Part shown: piece after piece, positions 61,127 to 64,000 of the stretch
Position numbering within the stretch: position 1 is the first letter of the stretch
Layout: every line of letters starts with the position of its first letter
Assembly: GCA_036517175.1 (NCBI GenBank)
Contig: DATDXQ010000028.1
Location: 1 to 64,000 of the forward strand
DNA length: 64,000 nt
Direction: 5' to 3'
From: 2-01-FULL-44-17 sp036517175
GTDB taxonomy: Bacteria; Patescibacteriota; Minisyncoccia; 2-02-FULL-40-12; IGHO2-01-FULL-4-A
The notes under the pieces: generated by a model
The model's database searches: none
Told to the model about the DNA's origin: nothing
What the model saw: only the letters and a program-made list of their open reading frames with translations
Translations under genes and position numbers: made by a program

Positions 61127-61584
61127 ATATTTGTTGGTGAAGTCTCAAGCAGTAGGTCGCAATCTCTGCATACTAATCCGAATCCGCAACCTTGCCCGAT
61201 TTCTTCAACCCTCTTTTCGTTTGAATGAGAACAACTTTTCTGTTTCCTTGTGAGTCCAGTCTTACCTTTGGCCTTTTTTCCTTCGACTACTTTGATAGAA
61301 AAACTGTGCTTATACCGTTTCCCGCTACGATGAGCAGATTCTGTGAAAATTATCTTTGTACCCAGCGGGATTTTATCTAAAAAATTACTCGACTTTTCTA
61401 TCTTCTCTGGTATCAGGCAACTTTTGCCTTTCCTTGTTTCGACCTTACCGTGAGTAGACCATTTCTCATTAACAACGCCATTAACTACGAATTGTGTTGG
61501 AGTACGATTCGGTTCTGTTTTCTCCAGAACTCCTGTAGCAGTATATGTATACCATCCATCTATAGCATCTTTTCGTTTAGCCAT
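61117..61584 (-). CDS. hypothetical protein, 155 aa, with CxxC end
   Basis: Mixed sequence with basic stretches (KGKTGLTRKQK) and a C-terminal CGFGLVCRDCD group that may bind zinc. Coupled to the gene upstream by TAATG overlap. No family recognised. Confidence 0.55.
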   Translation of the reverse strand: MAKRKDAIDGWYTYTATGVLEKTEPNRTPTQFVVNGVVNEKWSTHGKVETRKGKSCLIPEKIEKSSNFLDKIPLGTKIIFTESAHRSGKRYKHSFSIKVVEGKKAKGKTGLTRKQKSCSHSNEKRVEEIGQGCGFGLVCRDCDLLLETSPTNIYG

Positions 61585-61886
61585 TACTTAAGTTCTCCTT
61601 TCGGCACATCTTCCGTCAACACAACAGTTGTCACTAATCCTAAGCCACTATTGAATTTCCAGTTTTGACCATCCCAATCCATACCATGGTCGAAAGTATC
61701 AGTAAATAATCTTCCTTTCTTAACTCCGATAGCATCACTGCCATCTTCGTAAGATACCAGGCCATAGCCAGTGTTTTTGTAGGCGAACTTATCGCCTGGC
61801 TTTAGATTCTTTAGCCGTTTTAGACGGTCTTCAGGAGTTAATGCGATTGAAACCGCTTTATTCTGCTTAGTCTTTTTTGCCATCAT
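61584..61886 (-). CDS. hypothetical protein, 100 aa
   Basis: Basic N-terminus (MMAKKTKQNK), then LTPEDRLKRLKNLKPGDKFA. GAGGTG precedes the ATG; promoter at 61917-61945. First gene of a two-gene unit. No family recognised. Confidence 0.55.
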   Translation of the reverse strand: MMAKKTKQNKAVSIALTPEDRLKRLKNLKPGDKFAYKNTGYGLVSYEDGSDAIGVKKGRLFTDTFDHGMDWDGQNWKFNSGLGLVTTVVLTEDVPKGELK

Positions 61887-61916
61887 TCACCTCTAAGTTG
61901 AATAAGGACTGGAAAG

Positions 61917-61945
61917 ATATTAGCAAACAAGGGGTTCCAAATCAA
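61917..61945 (-). promoter_or_regulatory. promoter of the two-gene unit
   Basis: TTGATT (61940-61945), 17-bp spacer, TAATAT (61917-61922). No palindrome. Confidence 0.65.
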
Positions 61946-62021
61946 TGTCCCCGATGTCATTCACGACATTCGCTAAGCATGCTCCGCATACAACTTGTTG
62001 TTGTGCGGGGTTCGCCAAGTT

Positions 62022-62050
62022 TTACAATGTCCCAGAAATGTACTAATCTT
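62022..62050 (+). promoter_or_regulatory. leaderless promoter, plus strand
   Basis: TTTACA (62022-62027), 17-bp spacer, TAATCT (62045-62050). The ATG is at 62056, so the transcript would start at the codon. Confidence 0.6.
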
Positions 62051-62055
62051 TTGAA

Positions 62056-62514
62056 ATGGATTTTGAATATTTTAACTCAAGGAAAGAAAAAGTCCGAGAA
62101 ACTTACAATAAACAAAAGGCTATTTTCTGTCCCTTTCTTCAGGCTCAGGTTGTTTTAAACTCAGATGGATTTCATCACTTACAATTCTCCGATAGAAGAG
62201 AGCGAGGCAAAGAAGAGCAACTATTAAAATTTAATCTATTACCTCTGGCGCTCGATATTATTAAAAAATCAGGAACGCTTCAGGAATACAGAAAGGAACC
62301 GGTTAGAATCGGGCGCACATCAAAAGACGGTTTTTCTACAACTAAAATCGCTGAATATTTTGGATTCGTAGCCATAGTCGGAGAAAAGAAAATTAAGATA
62401 AGGGTTATTGTGAGACGAATCGGCGATGGGAATTTTAGCTTTTGGAGTGTAATGCCAGACAGTAAGCTGAAAGGCGGTCAAAGATTATATGATTACGGAA
62501 TCGAAGATAATTAA
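62056..62514 (+). CDS. putative nuclease-fold (PBECR/RelE-like) small protein
   Basis: 152 residues. EYFGFVAIVG, IKIRVIVRRIG and FWSVMP look like the late strands of phage-type Barnase-EndoU-ColicinE5/RelE (PBECR) nuclease domains; this is a weak match by eye. It is the only plus-strand gene between 50.5 kb and the right edge, leaderless, with its own terminator. If a toxin, no antitoxin is obvious next to it. Confidence 0.5.
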   Translation: MDFEYFNSRKEKVRETYNKQKAIFCPFLQAQVVLNSDGFHHLQFSDRRERGKEEQLLKFNLLPLALDIIKKSGTLQEYRKEPVRIGRTSKDGFSTTKIAEYFGFVAIVGEKKIKIRVIVRRIGDGNFSFWSVMPDSKLKGGQRLYDYGIEDN

Positions 62515-62518
62515 AACT

Positions 62519-62545
62519 AAAAAACGCCCCATGAGGCGTTTTTTA
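62519..62545 (+). terminator. terminator after PBECR-like gene
   Basis: AACGCC/GGCGTT stem then TTTTTT. Confidence 0.85.
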
Positions 62546-62660
62546 GTGTGCCTGTCTTCAGCTTTGGAAATCCTTAGCTGAACGGGGCTTGCGCCCACAA
62601 GCACGATGTAAATGTAGCATACTTTAGTTAAAAAAAGCAAGTCCTGTTGATAATTCTATG

Positions 62661-62690
62661 AAAAACAGGAGATTTCTCTCCTGTTTCTCC
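62661..62690 (-). terminator. terminator after tRNA-fMet
   Basis: AAACAGGAG/CTCCTGTTT stem then TTT on the minus strand. Confidence 0.7.
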
Positions 62691-62697
62691 TGCTCTG

Positions 62698-62770
62698 TTG
62701 CGGGGGCAGGATTTGAACCTGCGATCTTTGGGTTATGAGCCCAACGAGATGACCACTTCTCCACCCCGCG
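62698..62770 (-). tRNA. initiator tRNA-fMet (CAT anticodon)
   Basis: 73 nt from CGCGGGG to the discriminator A. Position 1 C faces A at 72 (initiator mismatch), the anticodon stem has GGG/CCC and the loop CTCATAA. T-arm GCAGG-TTCAAAT-CCTGC. CCA is not encoded. Its last 18 nt plus two flanking bases are repeated at 60811-60830. Confidence 0.97.
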
Positions 62771-62828
62771 ATAATGTTTTATAAATTAAAAACTAATTGA
62801 AATCATAACAAATTAAGACCAAAAAGCA

Positions 62829-62858
62829 AACTGACCAGGCTTAAAACCTGGTCAGTTT
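62829..62858 (-). terminator. terminator after ribonucleotide reductase
   Basis: ACTGACCAGG/CCTGGTCAGT stem then TTTGCTTTTT on the minus strand. Confidence 0.85.
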
Positions 62859-62881
62859 AGAATAAATATATAAGACAAGAG

Positions 62882-64000
62882 TTAATTACAGACCCCGGTA
62901 GTTGCAAAACAATTCGGGCAAGTATAACAGGATCCTGCCTTGAACATCATAGTACCGCATTCACAAACAGGAGCATCCGTGTGAGCATCCTCACCAGGGC
63001 TAGAATCCCATGCAGACGCGGCACTCGCGACAACATCTTCTCGGCCACCACGCACCAACTCAACTAGAGGAGAACTTTCTTTTTCTTCCAAAACAGGAAT
63101 CATAGAAGTATTTTCAACGTGAGCGACACCAAAAATATCCTCCCGATCTTCCCTAGAAAGGAATCTGGTACCGAGATATCTGAAAATGTAATCCATAAAT
63201 GATTTAGCAAAAGGTATTTCAGAATTACTTGTAATACCTGATGGCTCAAAACGCAGATCTTTAAACTTCCTAACCAACGTCTTCAAAGGGATACCAGACT
63301 GTAAACACATCGAGGTAAGCGTTGCAATAACATCAAACAAGCCAGATATCGTACTCCCCTCCTTCGCTATGGTTATAAAAGTCTCACCGGGCTTCTTGCT
63401 CTCTGGATAAAGACCGACTGTCAGGTACCCCTCATGATTGCCTATAGAAAACTTGTGAGTTATCGAAGGTCTCTCATCAGGAAGTTTAATCCTAGTATGT
63501 CCGTTGACTTTCTCCACCAGACCGCTCTTGGCAAGTTTGGCAACCTCTTCTTTGTTTTTATCTTCAGAAGAAGTATTCAAAGGCTGAACACTCTTGCAAC
63601 CATCTCGATAAACGGCGACCGCCTTTAGACCGTACTTCCACGACTGCACAAAGGCATCACGAATATCTTCTTTAGTAGCCTCGTTGGGTAAGTTAACGGT
63701 TTTTGAAATAGCACCAGAAATAAATGGCTGAGCAGCACCCATCATTTTAATATGTCCCATATAACTTATGCTTCTTTTGCCATTAAAAGCCTTGAATGAA
63801 CAATCAAAAACGTCCAGGTCTGTATCCTTCAAGTGAGGCGCCCCCTCTATAGTTTCCTTGTCCAACAGATATGAATTAATGTCAGATATCTGCTCCTCAG
63901 AATAACCTAGCTTTCTTAGCGCTGGAGGAACCTGATTATTTACCAACTTAAGAGTTCCACCTCCAACAAGTTTCTTGTATTTAACTAAAGCCAGCTCAGG
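62882..64000 (-). CDS. nrdJ: adenosylcobalamin-dependent (class II) ribonucleotide reductase, C-terminal part
   Basis: About 370 codons remain in frame up to the window edge, so the gene is cut and more lies outside. HIKMMGAAQPFISGAISKTVN and ELRDAF-type turns belong to the class II catalytic domain; YGLKAVAVYRDG follows. The end CECGTMMFKAGSCYTCPNC is a zinc ribbon common to NrdJ. It reduces ribonucleotides to deoxyribonucleotides with B12 and does not need a separate radical protein. Confidence 0.93.
   Translation of the reverse strand, partial: PELALVKYKKLVGGGTLKLVNNQVPPALRKLGYSEEQISDINSYLLDKETIEGAPHLKDTDLDVFDCSFKAFNGKRSISYMGHIKMMGAAQPFISGAISKTVNLPNEATKEDIRDAFVQSWKYGLKAVAVYRDGCKSVQPLNTSSEDKNKEEVAKLAKSGLVEKVNGHTRIKLPDERPSITHKFSIGNHEGYLTVGLYPESKKPGETFITIAKEGSTISGLFDVIATLTSMCLQSGIPLKTLVRKFKDLRFEPSGITSNSEIPFAKSFMDYIFRYLGTRFLSREDREDIFGVAHVENTSMIPVLEEKESSPLVELVRGGREDVVASAASAWDSSPGEDAHTDAPVCECGTMMFKAGSCYTCPNCFATTGVCN

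Noticed and set aside
52862..62056. R1 and R2 spacers as classical integron attC sites
   Set aside because: The expected paired RYYYAAC/GTTRRRY boxes were not found, units carry their own promoters, and no integrase is in view.
52862..62545. CRISPR array
   Set aside because: The repeats are spaced by genes, are not regular and there are no cas genes.

Overview
The window looks like an A+T-rich chromosomal segment from a Patescibacteria (CPR) bacterium, probably of the Parcubacteria type. This is inferred, not proven. The grounds are: two secreted surface proteins with KVYxV..DGxxRWI repeats typical of that group; a very large, Cys-poor, S-layer-like protein; many genes with little or no leader; a B12-dependent ribonucleotide reductase; and dispersed CTTCGACAAGCTCAG-like and CGTAGCTTTAGCAAAG-like intergenic repeats. 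TGA is used as a stop (for example in the ATGA overlap at 4314-4317), so the genetic code appears standard.

1-16.5 kb is a glycan locus. On the minus strand it runs from a GDP-mannose 4,6-dehydratase-like enzyme through a Gmm-like Nudix protein, a DPM-type GT2, a GmhA-like SIS isomerase, NeuB, NeuA, a class III aminotransferase, a TIM-barrel isomerase, an SDR, an aldo/keto reductase and a methyltransferase. Together these would make a CMP-activated nonulosonic (sialic-acid-like) sugar. A plus-strand mini-operon (cupin, epimerase, C-methyltransferase, DUF218) points to a branched deoxysugar. The locus is bracketed by two copies of a multi-branched structured element (1303-1443 and 16281-16480). 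Their stems differ by compensatory changes.

16.5-36.5 kb holds membrane glycosyltransferases, a methyltransferase-GT2 fusion, seven GT4 enzymes, two oxidoreductases, a secreted SH3-type protein, a PQQ-type sugar dehydrogenase and a TMTC-like TPR membrane protein. This is a large surface-polysaccharide and protein-glycosylation region. 36.6-44 kb encodes the S-layer-like protein, a 1.07-kb AT-rich gap, a secreted lipase/beta-propeller protein and a secreted partner. 44-52.8 kb is mixed metabolism: a regulator, GH-A hydrolase, EamA transporter, GH1, a beta-barrel-like protein, dUTPase, an LhgO-like oxidase, a Cys/Met PLP enzyme and a TrxR-like flavoprotein without CxxC.

52.8-62 kb is an array of small transcription units, all on the minus strand, mostly hypothetical. 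Each unit has its own terminator, and most have a clear promoter. They are separated by two families of spacer repeats. Eight promoters share an exact 17-bp spacer, and in most of them an inverted repeat runs through the spacer and into the -35 and -10 boxes. The array includes a frameshifted RdgB-like gene, RidA, an aldose-epimerase-like enzyme, an HTH-GHKL-DUF4325 regulator and an unassigned structured ncRNA (60061-60258). It ends near an initiator tRNA-Met whose last bases are duplicated exactly 1.9 kb away. The right edge cuts a class II ribonucleotide reductase gene.

The best candidates for something undescribed are the paired structured element, the cassette-like array with its palindromic-spacer promoters, and the orphan ncRNA.
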